A stretch of 64,000 nucleotides of DNA from Eriocheir sinensis (Eukaryota; Arthropoda; Malacostraca; Decapoda; Varunidae): positions 19,660,789-19,724,788 of the forward strand of contig NC_066512.1 in the NCBI RefSeq assembly GCF_024679095.1, read 5' to 3'. Shown piece after piece: positions 45,425 to 59,569 of the stretch (within the stretch, counting starts at the first letter, position 1; the number at the start of each line of letters is the position of its first letter). The notes beneath the pieces were generated by a model, which searched no databases, was not told the origin of the DNA, and was given only the letters and a program-made list of their open reading frames with translations. The translations under genes were made by a program, and so were the position numbers.

Positions 45425-45429
45425 TAGTT

Positions 45430-45490
<61 letters not shown>

Positions 45491-45751
45491 GAGGAGGAGG
45501 AGGAGGGATAAAAGAGCATGCGATAAACAGTCATTGGGAATATCGACTAACTTACTGTGGGAGAGAAATAGGAAGAGAGAAGGAAAGAGAGAGAGAGAAA
45601 AAAAAAAGGAATGACATTGTTAAGGAAAAAAAATAATGATTGAATGAATAGATGAAAGAAGAACGAAGACAGGAATAGAGAAATGAATAATAGATGTATT
45701 GAATGAAGGAGGGAAGGAAAGAAAATGTTAGAAATGAGAGAAAATAAGGGT

Positions 45752-45810
<59 letters not shown>
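45425..45810. repeat. (GTA)n, GGA and (GA)n microsatellites
   Basis: AGT at 45425-45490, then GGA, and GA at 45753-45808. Confidence 0.95.
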
Positions 45811-45811
<1 letters not shown>

Positions 45812-45889
45812 CCACTCGCCAATCCAAGCACCAGATTCGCGGTTACCTGGACTAGTTAACTGTACCTGCATGGAGCGAGTTATATATAC

Positions 45890-46860
45890 CTCCCCCCCCC
45901 CTCCGCTTCCTCCCTTCGTTTCCCTCCCTCCCTCCCTTCCCAACCCTCCCTCCCTTCCAATCCCTTCCTTTCCCTCCCTCATTCCATTCTTTATACCTCT
46001 CCTTCAACCCTCGCTTTCTCTCTTCACTTGCGTATTCCTTTCTTCCATTCCCTTTCCTTCCTCTTTTCATCCTTTCCCATCGTTCATCTCTTCCCTTTCG
46101 CTCACATCCCTCCCTCCCTTCCATCCTTCCCTTATCTTCTTCCACATCCTCTCCCACATTCTCTACTTTCTTCTCTCCGTTTCTCTTCCTCTATAAAGCC
46201 TTTCTTGTCTTTCCTCTTTCTTTCCCTTCCTCCTTTTCACCCCTTTCTCCACTATCACCCACATTTTTATTTCCTTATTCTCTACTTTCCCTTCCTTTCC
46301 CACCATCCCTCTTCTTTTCCTCCTTCCATTCCTCCCTTAAACCCTCCATCCCTTCCACCCTTTCATCCCTTCCCTTACCCAGTTCTTCATTTCCTTCCTC
46401 TTACCCACTTAACATTCCTGCACCCCTTTTCTTTCCTCCTCGTAACCCTCTATTTCTTCCAACCTTCCACTCCTTAAATCACTATCTCCATTATTTCCTC
46501 TCTCTCTTTCCTTCATCCTTCCTTCTCTCCCTCAAATCCCTTTCATTCCTTCCCTCACATCCTCCTATATTTTCTCCTTCTTCCATCCTTCCATCTCTCC
46601 CTTCCTCCTTTTCCCTCTTCCTTCCCTCCATTCCTAACTTCTATTCCCACCTCCCTTCCTTCCCCCCCTCCCTCCCTCCTTCCCTCCCGGTCAGGTATTA
46701 TAACATCCCTTCCATTCCTTCCCTCACATCCTCCTATATTTTCTCCTTCCATCCTTCCATCTCTCCCTTCCTCCTTTTCCCTCTTCCTTCCCTCCATTTC
46801 TAACTCCTATTCCCACCTCACTTCCTTCCCCCCCTCCTTCCCTCCTTCCCTCCCGGTCAG
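45890..46860. repeat. 1-kb pyrimidine-rich strand with a 169-bp tandem duplication
   Basis: Almost all C and T on the + strand. CATTCCTTCCCTCACATCC through TCCCGGTCAGGTATTAT is present twice (about 46543-46711 and 46712-46868). Confidence 0.85.
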
Positions 46861-47003
46861 GTATTATTACATCTGGAATCGTAATGAAGCGCGCCGATGC
46901 CCGTAACGTATTGGCGGCCACAGGCGTATCTCAGCTTGCCACTTCCCAGGCCGGGCAGTTACAGGGCCCCGCGTGGTGAATGGTGCCATACAAGTCTCGG
47001 GCC

Positions 47004-47470
<467 letters not shown>

Positions 47471-47905
47471 CCCCCCCTTCCTGTTAGAGTGCGCCACGAG
47501 CTCCACCAGTGTCAGGTCAGTTGGGAATCTTCGTAAGTAAGTTTGCTGTTCGTTCATGAGGGTTGATTTTTCGTGAATTCTTTACCACGCATTTGACCTT
47601 TTATTACACACAAAGTAACACCATCACCCCCCTCCCAACACCCAACCACCTCCACTATCAACAACGAGAGCAACAGCAACAACGACAACATCACCACCAG
47701 CGTCATCATAATGTGACTGCTTCGCCTCTACTGTATAGCATCTTCAGTTCTTAGTTCAGTTGTCTGTTGTCATAGTGAAGCACTGAATAGCCGTAGCACA
47801 TAGTAGCGTATATTCCTTTTCCATTGAATAATAATGCACTCAGTCGCACCCTACCACCATAGACTCGTATCACTGGGTCACCGTGGCGAGGTCTCCGTCC
47901 GGCCG
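47471..47905. other. No gene seen
   Basis: Mixed non-coding DNA with CAACAACAACA-type words near 47655-47700. Confidence 0.5.
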
Positions 47906-48195
47906 TATGGGGCCTTCCGACGCCCCTTTAATTTCCTGTTTGCGCTATCTCCAAATGTTGTGCACACAGTCGCGTCTCTTTCTGCTTTTCTCTCTGCTCT
48001 CTCTAAGTGCTCTTTCAATCTATTAGGCTAACGTAGAACATCCCTTTCCTTATGGGGCCTTCCGAGTCCGACGCCCAATTAAATCCCTGTTTGCGCAATC
48101 TCTAAATGTTGTACACACAGTCGCGGCTCTTTTTCTGCTTTTCTCTGTGCCCTCTCTCAGTGCTCATTCAATCTATAAGACTAACGTTGAACTCC
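47906..48195. repeat. 145-bp tandem duplication
   Basis: TATGGGGCCTTCCGA..GACGCC..AATT..CCTGTTTGCGC..TCT..AAATGTTGT at 47906 is repeated from 48051 with an offset of 145 bp and about 85-90 per cent similarity by eye. Confidence 0.85.
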
Positions 48196-48722
48196 ACTTT
48201 CATCTGATATATTTATTTATGTAATGGAAGTGTCTAAACTGGAACTGTGTTGTGGCTTTTGTGGCGTCTGATGGGCCACCACACTACTACTATTACTATA
48301 ACACTCCTATTACTACTACTACTACTACTACTACTACTATTACAGTATCAGTGTATGCGAGACTGCTTGAGGTTCTTTTTTTGAGTCACCGCTGCAGCAG
48401 GTGAGTGATTAGCGTCGTGCTGTGTTACCCTTTAAAAGCATTGTTCTTCCTCCACTCTGCACGTATTTTCATGTCCTGCAAGAGGGAGTTCCCGATTATT
48501 GTTCTCTTGTTATTCCTGGTTCTTTGATGTTGCTTCTCTTATTCTCCTTATTATTTGCGATCTTTTCAATTGGGCGTGGCATGAAGGGCGTTTGTTGTGC
48601 GTCTTTGTAGTGCATCACGGGTCTTTAGCGCAGTGCAAAGCGAGTGCACGGAGGGGGAACCGTGCAGAGCGTGTATTCAGTTCTTTATTTTGATCATAAG
48701 ACCGAGCTATCCATTTTACCTT

Positions 48723-48823
<101 letters not shown>

Positions 48824-49078
48824 TCCTTTTCATTCTCTTTTGTCTTCCTCCATGTCAGTCACTTTGTTTTCATTCCTCTGTACTTGAGTGTGTGTGTGTG
48901 GTGGGGGGGGGTGGTCGTCTTTGTGTGTCATTATTATTATTTGTGTTTGTATTCCGATGGCGGCAAAGAAGGAAGGAGGAAAGAATCGAAGGTACGCAAG
49001 CTTTTACCATCCTTTGTGAACGCACTCGAGAGACGCCGGGCCTGGTATTGTGTGTCTGGGGGAGGGAGGGAGAGGGGG

Positions 49079-50045
<967 letters not shown>

Positions 50046-50127
50046 AAAGCGTTGTCAGTCATTCATATTCAGATCATCTCAATCACACGACCAGGGAGAT
50101 GCCGAGCTATTCCCCGGCACATCTGAT

Positions 50128-50902
50128 CTCCTCCTCCTCCTCCTCCTCCTCCTTCTCCTCCTCCTCCTTCTCCTCCTCCTCCTCCTCCTCCTCCCACTCA
50201 TCTCCACTCCGCTGCCCTCTATTTCCCTGAGATTGATTGTCGGACGCTGGTGTGGTCGTGGTGGTGATAGAGTGGAGGAGGAGGAGGAGGAGGAGGAGGA
50301 GGCAAGGCTTGGTTGTAGTGTGGGAGTGGAGGTCGGGAGGGGGGCAAGGGAAGAGCCCAGTGATATTTTTCGTGTATTGACAGAATGCAAAGTTTCGTGG
50401 CCTTGAGACGCCTCTTAGCAGTATATTCTTAAGTGCATGCGAGTTAACAATTTTGTATTTCATTTTAAAGATACAGAAGACTCAAGAACCAGTGATTATA
50501 ATATTAAGTTAATATACCCACGTACATAGTTACATGTCTTAACATAAAGCATGAACAAAAACAACACACACACACAAAAAAAACCGTAGGAAAGAATAAG
50601 CATTAATCGTTCACCTCTATAACTAACAGCGTCACAACTTTCTTTCCTTTTTTCTCCCTCCAAACACGGACAGATACAGAAACCTTTGCCATGACCCGTG
50701 AGAGGCTACGCATTATCATTATTTGCATAGATCGATAGGGCGGGTCACGATGGTGGTGGTGGTGGTGGTAGTAGTGGTGCTGGTGGAGTTCCAATCCCCC
50801 CTCTTCATCTCCACGCTACCATCACCACCGCCCCTTCAACTCCCCTCCCATCTACGCACAGGGTGGCGAGACATTCCCCCCTCAGCCAGCCCCCAGACTC
50901 AC

Positions 50903-50945
<43 letters not shown>
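50128..50945. repeat. (CCT)n, (GGA)n, GGT and (CT)n microsatellites
   Basis: CCT at 50129-50194, GGA at 50275-50302 (inverted relative to the first), GGT at 50752-50770 and CT at 50905-50946. 50303-50745 holds nothing recognisable. Confidence 0.9.
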
Positions 50946-50946
<1 letters not shown>

Positions 50947-51235
50947 GCCCCGCCAGGCAGTCAAACAGGTTACGTGTAAAAGACGATGCGAGATTGTTTT
51001 TGTCATTGTTTTTACAGTAAAGGAGGAGGAGGAAACGAAAAGTCTGCTGTATATGTGTTGGAAGCTCCGTTTCTCTTACTGTATGCTGTGGTGTTGGTGT
51101 ATGTATGTATATATGTTTTCTCATCTGTTGTGTTTTTGGCGTATTTTCGTAGCTACACGTCCTTTTCTCATCTTACGTTGTGTTATGTATGTTCAATGTT
51201 TTCGTATACACAGTCAGCCAAGGAAAGTGAGTTAC

Positions 51236-51321
<86 letters not shown>
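51236..51321. repeat. (ATT)n microsatellite, 86 bp
   Basis: Perfect ATT repeat. Confidence 0.95.
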
Positions 51322-51322
<1 letters not shown>

Positions 51323-51539
51323 TTGCTTCTCTTCTCTTTTTTTTTCCCTCCTTCTCCTCCTCCTTCTACTTCACCATTTCGTTTCCTTCATTTTCCTCTC
51401 CTTTGTCCATAACAAATCTAAACTATACACCATGTACACCAAAACATTTTCATTCTCTTAAGTTTTCGTGTATATTCAATTTTATCGTCCATAGAATAGG
51501 CGTTACTTGATTTTTGCCAACGGTATATATCCTGTTTGC

Positions 51540-52150
51540 GTGGAGGAGGCGTAGTACCATTCCACGAAGCACTGGAAGAACTAAAGGGGTGAATGGGTAC
51601 GATGGATGGTGAAGAGGGAGAGAAGCGAGGCGGCAGGGAGTGGAGAGGAGTGCAGCGGCGTGGAAGGGAGGCGGAAGAGGATGGAGAGAGGAAGGCTGGA
51701 AGGGGAATAGAGTGAGTTATGAAGTATAGGAAGAGGGCAGCGGAGTGAGAGAAGGTACGAGAGGAGAGAGTCAGGAAGAAGGGTAAGGGAATATATAGAG
51801 AGAGTGGATGAAGAGGGAATGTTGATAGAAATAGAGGGAGTAAAGAAGTAGATGGGTAAGGAAAGATAGGAGTAGGGAGGGAAGAGGAGGAAAGTTAAGG
51901 AAATGTAGGGAGAAGGGGAGTAGATGGGAGGGAGAGCTCTGGGTAAAGGGAGAGGAAAATTAAGGTAATGAAAAATAAGAAATAAAGGAAAATAAATTAT
52001 AAGGAGGTAAGGATGAGAGAGACGATGGGATTTTAAACAGAAGTAGATGAAATGGAAAGGATAGAAAGAGAAAGGATGGTGAAGAAGTGTTGAGTGAATT
52101 AAAGTAGATATGTGAGAGGAAGAAGCTTAAAGGAGGAAAAGAGAAACGGA
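51540..52150. repeat. 0.6-kb purine-rich strand
   Basis: A/G-rich, degenerate GGAAGAGG/GGTAAGG words, no gene. Confidence 0.75.
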
Positions 52151-52364
52151 AAGTAAACCATTTATATTTGTTGGTATAGGAGAGGCATGGGCTAATATTT
52201 TCTTCCGTCTTCCATTTTTAATAACGAACTATCTCTGCTCCCCGTAAATGATGGAGGTGAAAAGGAGACTCGGTGTGAAGAAAAGACAGAGTACCCCCAT
52301 CGAGTTGAGAGCAGAGAAAACGGGAACCAGGCATTTATATTAATTTTCTCAGTTGATTCACAAT

Positions 52365-52372
<8 letters not shown>

Positions 52373-52452
<80 letters not shown>
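52373..52452. repeat. (CA)n microsatellite, 80 bp
   Basis: Uninterrupted CA. Confidence 0.95.
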
Positions 52453-52453
<1 letters not shown>

Positions 52454-52519
52454 CACACAAAGGTCTCTCAGTGATACTATACCTTGTGAAGAAAACATTT
52501 ACTGTGCTTAACTAAAGGG

Positions 52520-53263
52520 GAGGGGAAGGGAAGGTCGGTAGGAAGGGGATAGATGGATAGAAAGGTGTGGAACCGAGGTGGAAGCGGAGATGGAGAAAAA
52601 AAAAGAGGAGAAGTAGGTGGCAAAAGAGAAGAAGGAAGAGATGGAGGAGCAAATGAAAGAAAATGATAATAATAATAACAAGAAGAGAAGATGAAGTAGG
52701 CTAGAAGGAGGAGGAGGAGGAGGAGGAGGAGGGCAAATAGGTATCAGGCAGGAGGAGAAAAAAGATGCAGGAGGAAGGAGACAGAATGGAGGAGGAAGGA
52801 GGAGGAGAGAGAAGGAAAAGGAAAAAGGAGACAGAGAGGAGGAGGAGTAGGAGAATGCGGTGATGTGAGTTGTTAAGGCATATTGTGAGTCTTGGTACTG
52901 ATGGAGGTGTTGGTGATGGTGGTGGTGGAGGTGAAGGTGGAGATGGTGGTTGTGATGGTGGTGGTGGTGACGGTGGGGGATCACTACAACACCTCACACC
53001 ATCACCTCGGCTGGTCGGTGGTCAAGCTGAGGGCCAAGTTTTGTGCTGAGCCTGACACCAGTAACTCAGCCTCTTGCCCGCCGCTGCTGAGTCGGCGTGC
53101 TGCGGCGGTCACTCAGCACCGCCTCATTTCCCCTCACCTTCACGCCCTTCATTCACCGCGCACGCCGCCACCCGACTCGCCTCACTTGTCACGTCTTCAC
53201 CCCGCTCATGTCTTCCTCGGAGGCTGGTTTGCTCACCCTGATAATGCGTGTTGCGGTAACCTC

Positions 53264-53305
<42 letters not shown>
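52520..53305. repeat. Purine-rich tract, GGTGGT words and (CA)n
   Basis: GGA at 52706-52732, GGTGGTGAT words at 52905-52975, CA at 53265-53303. 52980-53260 is GC-richer without a recognisable gene. Confidence 0.8.
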
Positions 53306-53306
<1 letters not shown>

Positions 53307-53510
53307 CACCGCATTGCCTGAAAAGGTTATGCTTATATAAAGGCTGGCCTCTAACAATACATACAACAACATATGTAACTGTACCTAATAGGCTGTTAAT
53401 AAATGTTTCAAATGTTTCAAATAAATCACTAAAGTTGGCGGTCTTGTTATATGTCAACATGCTTTCCTACTCTACCCGTTGCCTATACGTCCATGTTTCC
53501 TTATTTCTTC

Positions 53511-53562
53511 CCTCCTCCTCCTCCTCCTCCTCCTCCTCCTCCTCCTCCTCCTCCTCCTCCCC
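53511..53562. repeat. (CCT)n microsatellite
   Basis: Uninterrupted CTC repeat of about 50 bp. Confidence 0.95.
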
Positions 53563-53639
53563 TTCACACCAACACCACCCACAAGTTCTCGATAAGTTTT
53601 CGTCAATTCTGAAAAGTTGAGCCACATGTGTGTTAGTTC

Positions 53640-54155
53640 CTCCCGCTTCCCTCCCTCCCTCCCTCCCTCTCTCTCTCCTCACTCCTCTCCTTCTCCCTCT
53701 TCTCTCCAGCCTCTTTTTCTTCCCTCTCTTCATGATGCCTCTTTCTTGCCTCCTCGTTTTGTCTCCATTTCATCCCCTTTCCTCCATCCCTGTCTCCTAA
53801 TATATCTTCAGGTTCTCAATGGTTTCCCTCCTCCCTGTCTTCCTTCGTCAGTTTGTGTTATTCCTCTCCCTCCTCTTTTCCGTTCCTCTTTCTACGTAAA
53901 ACAAACGTTTACTTTAATTTTCTGTAGACCTTCATTTTCCTACACATAGCATCTCTTATGTCTTTTGCAGTTTACTTTTTCATACTTTTTTTTCTGCTAT
54001 TCCCTTTTCTTCCATTGCAGCTCATTCTCTTCTCTCCTCTCCTCAACCTTTGCAGCTCTCCGTACCTCTCTTGGCATCCTTCCTTTTCTTCTGCAGGTCT
54101 TTCTCTTCTTCTGCAGAGCTCGTTTCTTTCCCCAAACTGCGCTCTTCTTCTTCTC
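53640..54155. repeat. Pyrimidine-rich strand
   Basis: TTCC/CTCC-rich non-coding DNA leading into the TTCTTG array. Confidence 0.75.
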
Positions 54156-54159
54156 CTTT

Positions 54160-54444
54160 TTCTTTTTCTTCTTCTTCTTCTTGTTCTTCTTGTTCTTCTT
54201 GTTCTTCTTGTTCTTGTTCTTGTTCTTGTTCTTGTTCTTCTTCTTGTTCTTCCTCTTGTTCTTGTTCTTGTTCTTCTTCTTGTTCTTGTTCTTGTTCTTG
54301 TTCTTGTTCTTGTTCTTCTTCTTGTTCTTCCTCTTGTTCTTGTTCTTGTTCTTCTTCTTGTTCTTGTTCTTGTTCTTCTTCTTGTTCTTCTTCTTGTTCT
54401 TCTTCTTGTTCTTGTTCTTGTTCTTCTTCTTGTTCTTGTTCTTT
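54160..54444. repeat. (TTCTTG)n / (TTC)n array, about 285 bp
   Basis: TTCTTG units mixed with TTCTTCTTG and TTCCTCTTG; a higher-order unit containing TTCTTCTTGTTCTTCCTCTT recurs at about 54236 and 54316 (80-bp offset). All six frames are open across it, producing spurious proteins of Leu/Val, Phe/Leu, Ser/Cys, Arg/Thr and Glu/Gln. Confidence 0.95.
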
Positions 54445-54519
54445 TTGTTCTTCTTCCTTCACCTCGCCGGGCCAGCCTCCTTTCTTTCTTCACCCTTTGA
54501 TTTTCCAATGAGGCTCCTC

Positions 54520-54890
54520 CATAATTCGTCTCCTTTTTCTTCCTCTTCCTTCTCCTCCTTCTCCTCCTCTTTTTCTTTCTCTTCCTTCTCCTCCTCTTTT
54601 TCTTTCTCTTCCTCCTCTTCCTTCTTCTTATCTTCTCCCTCTTCTTTGTCATTATTTTCTTTTTGATCTTGTTATCGTTTTTTTTTTGTTTTCTTCTTGT
54701 TCTTGTTCTTATATGTATTGTTCTTTTATTTTTGTTGTTTCTTCTCCCCTTCCTTCTCTTCCTCCTCCTTCTTGCTCTCCTCCTCTTCCTCCTCCTTCTC
54801 CCCCTCCTCCTTCTCCTCCTCCTCTTCCTCTTCCATGCCGTCCTCGTCCTAGTCCTAGTCCTATTCCTATTCCTCCTCCTCCTCCTCAGT
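54520..54890. repeat. Pyrimidine-rich strand with TCC and TCTTCC words
   Basis: Continuation of low-complexity DNA, no gene. Confidence 0.8.
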
Positions 54891-54974
54891 CAACGAGACA
54901 CTGCAGACTCGTTAAGATTAGCCTCAAGTTTTGATGTTAATTGTCCAGAGTCTCAAGTTGTTAGCAATGAGACT

Positions 54975-54995
54975 TGGGGGGGGGGGAGGGGGGGG

Positions 54996-55054
<59 letters not shown>

Positions 55055-55215
55055 TTCCGTTACTCTCCATTACTCAAATTCTGTGTCGAATTTTAGGAAA
55101 ATTTACGGTAATTTGGTGACGGACAATCCATCACGCGAAGGGTTGGAAGAACCGCTGACAGGAGGAGGAGGAGGAGGAGGAGGAGGAGGAGGAGGAGGAG
55201 GAGGAGGAGGAGGAA
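54975..55215. repeat. G run, (GA)n and (GGA)n microsatellites
   Basis: G-rich 54977-54997, GA at about 54999-55048, GGA at about 55161-55213. Confidence 0.95.
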
Positions 55216-55881
55216 GAGAGAAAGAGAAAGGGAAAGGGAAAGAGGATGAGGAGGATGAGGGTGAGGAGAAGTAGAAGAAGAGGAAGAAAAAGAAGACGAG
55301 AAAAAAGGAAGGAAGAAGAAGAAGAAAGAAGAAGAAATAACAAGGACAAGAAAGAAGAGGAAGAAGGAGAAGAAAGAAGAAAAAATAAGAAATATGAAAG
55401 ATAAGAGAAAAAAATGACTATAATAAACTCCAATGATGATAAAGAGAAAAATGAAACTCTAAAACTATTCCGCAAGAAGCTAAGATTAAAGGCTTCACCG
55501 ATCGGAAAGGGAGGAAGAAGCTGAAGGAGGAAAAAATGCAAAAAACGACGTAAAAGTTAACATGTCGGAAGGAGGAGGAGGAGAATAAGGGGAAGAAAGA
55601 AGAAAGGAGAAAAAAAAGAGGAAAAAAGTACACGAGGAAGCGAGAGAGGAAGGATCAAGGACCAATGAGTGTTGTGATGACGAGGGAAACAAATGGACGA
55701 GTGGAAGAGTGGAGGGATTAGTGGCAACAGGAGGAGGAGGGGGAGGGGGAAGCGTTTGACGTGGAATAAGGAAGATAAAGAAGGAAAAAGGAAACGAGAG
55801 AGGAAAGAAATGGATGAGGAAGGGGCAGAAATAAAGGAGGCATGCATTCCTGGCGTAGTAGTAACTGGGAGATGTAGTTAG

Positions 55882-55936
<55 letters not shown>

Positions 55937-56090
55937 GAAAATAAAAAAAGGAACAGAAAGAGAAAAAGAAGGAAGAAATAAAAAAAGAGAAAGGAAAAGA
56001 GGAAGAAAAGAGAAATAAAAAGAAATAAAAAAAAGAAAAAGAAAAAGAAAAAGAAAGAGGAATAGGAGGAAGAGGAGTATTTGCAGACAG
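55216..56090. repeat. Purine-rich strand with (ATT)n
   Basis: A/G-rich GAAGAA/GGAAGA words throughout; ATT at 55880-55935. No gene. Confidence 0.8.
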
Positions 56091-56289
56091 AGGAGGAGGA
56101 TCAGCTATAGGCGAACGTGTATACAGGATCAGCCGGGACGGCATCACATTGAGTAGCGAGCGCCCCGTGTGCCGCGTGGAGGGCCGGGCCGGGGCGTCCA
56201 GACCGGATATTACGCGGCAGGAGTGCGTCCCCTTCCTGGAGACTCAATCTGGAGTGTAAACGATCCACGCCCACCGCTAGCAGTTACCT

Positions 56290-56640
56290 CCTCTCCTCCC
56301 CGCCCTTCTGCATCTCTCTGCCTCCTCTCTCTCAGTCCTGTTCCGCTGTGTGTCCCGACCTCCTCATTCTTGCCCGTCCTCCTCTGTCTCCTCATTTCCT
56401 CCAATTTATGTTCCTTTTTCTCCTACCTTCCCCGTTCTTCTACCTCCCTCTTCCTCATTGGGTTCCCATCTCCGTCCTTTACTTCCTCATTCATTCCCCA
56501 ATACTTTTCCGCTCCCATTATCTCTTGTATCGTTCTTTCTCTTTCCCTCCTTTAATTCCTCTTTTCTTCCATCTTCACTCTTTCCTTCCACCCTTCCTTT
56601 CTGTCATCCTTTCTTCCTTCACATTAATTCTTCATTTATG
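56290..56640. repeat. Pyrimidine-rich strand
   Basis: CTCC/TTCC-rich with no coding support. Confidence 0.7.
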
Positions 56641-56839
56641 GATATTTTTACCGCCGTCGTAGACGCCGATCAACAGATTGTCCATCTTCTTGTTGTTGTT
56701 GTTCTCTTCAAGTTGTTTTCCTGGCCTACCCATGCATTGTAGACATGACATTGTATAATAACATTTGTTAGCCCTGATGAACCCTACAACATGGCATTAT
56801 AAACAAAGTCAGCTATTTTCATTTTTACGTAAAGTCTTG

Positions 56840-56940
56840 GCCTGGGGCGCCGGTAGGCCTTCATAGTAGGGCCTGATGGTCGGCTCCAGCCCGTTGTGGC
56901 GCAGGCAAGTCTTTATAGTGGCGCCATCTTTTCAGCATTT
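56840..56940 (-). mobile_element. SINE fragment, minus strand
   Basis: Read on the minus strand it contains GGCCTACCGGCGCCCCAGGCC after a block with GACCATCAGGCCC, resembling the tail region of the SINEs at 36.9 and 38.8 kb. No poly(A) or pol III boxes are seen. Confidence 0.4.
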
Positions 56941-57049
56941 TGCATTTTAGACACCTAGTTACATAATATAAATTGTTGGGGGTGTGTTGGAGGGTCATGC
57001 GACGCCGACTTAGCACGGTTTTTGTGCTATTAACACTTGCTCTTCTTTT

Positions 57050-57400
57050 GCGTTCCTGTTCAGATTCCGTACTCTCCTTCCATCCATCTTTCCTCCATCC
57101 CTTTCATCTATCCTTTCCTACCTGGTTCCTTATTTTTCTGTTCAACTCCCTTCTTTCCTCCATTTTTCCCTATTTTCCCTTTCCTACTCCGTGTGCATTT
57201 GTACATTGTCCTTAAGCTCCTCTTTTCCCTTCTATTCCAACCCTTTTTCCTACCTCACAGTTTTTATCTTTATCCTATCCACTACTTCATCTCCATCGTC
57301 CATTCTTTATTCTCCCTCTATTTACTTTTATTTCCATCTCGTTCCTTCCTCCCTCACCCAGTCTCGTGCTTGTATTTTTATCCCGCTTCGTAAATTAATG
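57050..57400. repeat. Pyrimidine-rich strand
   Basis: TTCC/CTTC-rich non-coding sequence. Confidence 0.7.
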
Positions 57401-57739
57401 CATCTTGTTCGTTTAGAAGTTCCCATCCGTGGACGAAGCGAAGGCCTGCCAGGGAGCGTAAGAATGTAAAGAGTCCACAAAGGGAAGGCGTCTGTTTGCA
57501 TAAATCTCCATATCCCCGCAAACCTCAGCAACACGCCGCCACGCCTTGCTCGGCTCCGTCTGCTCCTCGGCTGCCTGTGAAGACTCGTGCCTGGCCTGCG
57601 TGTTGGGGGGCTGATGAAGGGAGTTTGTGTGTGTTGAGAGTTGAGAGTCGTGACTGGATTTGTGAGAGACTAGTAATCCTTCGTCTTCCTTCCACCCTTA
57701 ATTAATATTCCCTTTTTTATCCTCCTTACTTCCTCTTCC

Positions 57740-58100
57740 CCATTCCATTTTCAAGTCCATCCCTCTCTTCCTCTTTTCCTCCTTTCCTCCTCTTCCATTA
57801 CATTTTTCAAGTCCACCACTCTCTTCCTCTCTTCCTCTTCCATTCATTTCTTCAAGTTCACCACTTTTCCTCTCTTCCTCCTTCCCTCCTCTTCCATTCC
57901 ATCCTTCATGTCCATCCCTCTCTTCCTATCTCCCTCCTTTCCTCCTCTTCCATTCCATTCTTCAAGTTCACCACTTTTCCTCTCTTCCTCCTTCCCTCCT
58001 CTTCCATTCCATCCTTCATGTCCATCCCTCTCTTCCTATCTCCCTCCTTTCCTCCTCTTCCATTACATTCTTCAAGTTCACTTCTCTATTCCTCTCTTTC
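57740..58100. repeat. 110-bp pyrimidine-rich minisatellite
   Basis: TTCAAGTTCACCACTTTTCC starts at 57851 and 57961, and the shorter TTCAAGTTCA at 58071, so the period is 110 bp; a half unit, TTCAAGTCCA, is present at about 57751 and 57807. Confidence 0.85.
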
Positions 58101-58429
58101 TCCTTAAGTACCTTCTCTTCCATTTTAGTCTTCTTCTTCCCCCTTTCCTCCCTCTCTTCCGGCTACCAATCTTCCTCTAATCCAAATATTTGATCAACAG
58201 GATACATTTCGAGGGATACTTGTACCTTGCGTCCCATCAACTTCTTTTCCTCTGCTATATCAATTTCCGTTTAAGGAGATGTTAAAATTTATGAAGGAAA
58301 GAGGCTCCCACTTTCTTTCTGTTAACGTGGCAGTATATTGTTTAAGAGAAAGAGGTTATTCGTCTTAATTAAATGCATACTTATAACATTTCTGGGTTAT
58401 TCTGGCTTTGCTCTTACCTCCATCACCAA

Positions 58430-58600
58430 AGCCACCACCACCACCACCACCACCACCGCCGCCGCCGCCGCCAGCAGCCTCGTTGTCACAATATTGCATT
58501 ACGTCAGGTTTGTCCTTCGCTGTGCCAATCTTTGTCTCGCGTCGCGTTCACATTGCTCGAGCCATAATGGTGCTCTTAACACTATCCATCAAGGTATTTG

Positions 58601-58667
<67 letters not shown>

Positions 58668-58718
58668 CTATCGTATGTGTATGTGTGTGTGTCAGTGTTA
58701 GTCCATGAGTGTGTGTGT

Positions 58719-58783
<65 letters not shown>
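58430..58783. repeat. CCA/CCG triplets and two (GT)n blocks
   Basis: CCACCACC then CCGCCGCC at 58434-58470; GT at 58602-58666 and 58709-58783. Confidence 0.95.
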
Positions 58784-58785
<2 letters not shown>

Positions 58786-58849
58786 CAACGTTATGAGGGG
58801 ACCAACGGACGCCACATGACGGACAGGTTGTCTGACCCGTGACAGCAGC

Positions 58850-59188
58850 CAACACCCCCTCTTTCCTCCCTCTGTCGACCCCCTCCCTTTCCTCCCTCCC
58901 TCCCTCCATTACTAATTCCCTCCCGCAATACCTCCCTTCCTTCCATTCTTCTCCCCGTCCCTCCCTCTCTCAGTTCCTCAATTCCTTCCTTCCTTCCTCC
59001 TTCCATTCCTCTCTCTTCGTCTTTGCTTCCTCTCACCTTTCCTCACCTTTACTTTTTATTATCTGTCTCTTACCTGTCCTTTTCCCTTTCTCTACCGCCC
59101 TTCCTCCTCCTCCTCCTCCTCCTCCTCCTCCTCCACTCCTAACCTCCAACGCTATTAGTAACCTCCCATTTCATTCTGGCAGGATCAG

Positions 59189-59268
<80 letters not shown>
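58850..59268. repeat. Pyrimidine-rich strand, (CCT)n and (GA)n
   Basis: CCT at about 59105-59135 and GA at 59192-59268. Confidence 0.9.
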
Positions 59269-59271
<3 letters not shown>

Positions 59272-59479
59272 ATTTGATTGCGGCATGTAATCCTTCTGTT
59301 ATTCACTTAGGAACATTGGCTTTATTCATGTCTGTCTAGTTCTTTTTTTTCTCTCCTTTTTCCTTCCTCGTTGAATTCACTAATTTTTTTACCCCCTTTA
59401 ATTTGTGCAGTCTTGTATGTGTCTTCATTTCTCTCACTTTTGACTAATTTATTTTTCCTAGTGACTGTGATGTGCAATG

Positions 59480-59481
<2 letters not shown>

Positions 59482-59552
<71 letters not shown>
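59482..59552. repeat. (GT)n microsatellite, 71 bp
   Basis: Uninterrupted GT. Confidence 0.95.
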
Positions 59553-59553
<1 letters not shown>

Positions 59554-59569
59554 CAGTGATGGGCGTGGC

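Noticed and set aside
53958..54666. Multiple 140-240-aa frames on both strands
   Set aside because: The TTCTTG/TTC array is open in every frame; repeats of two residues only.
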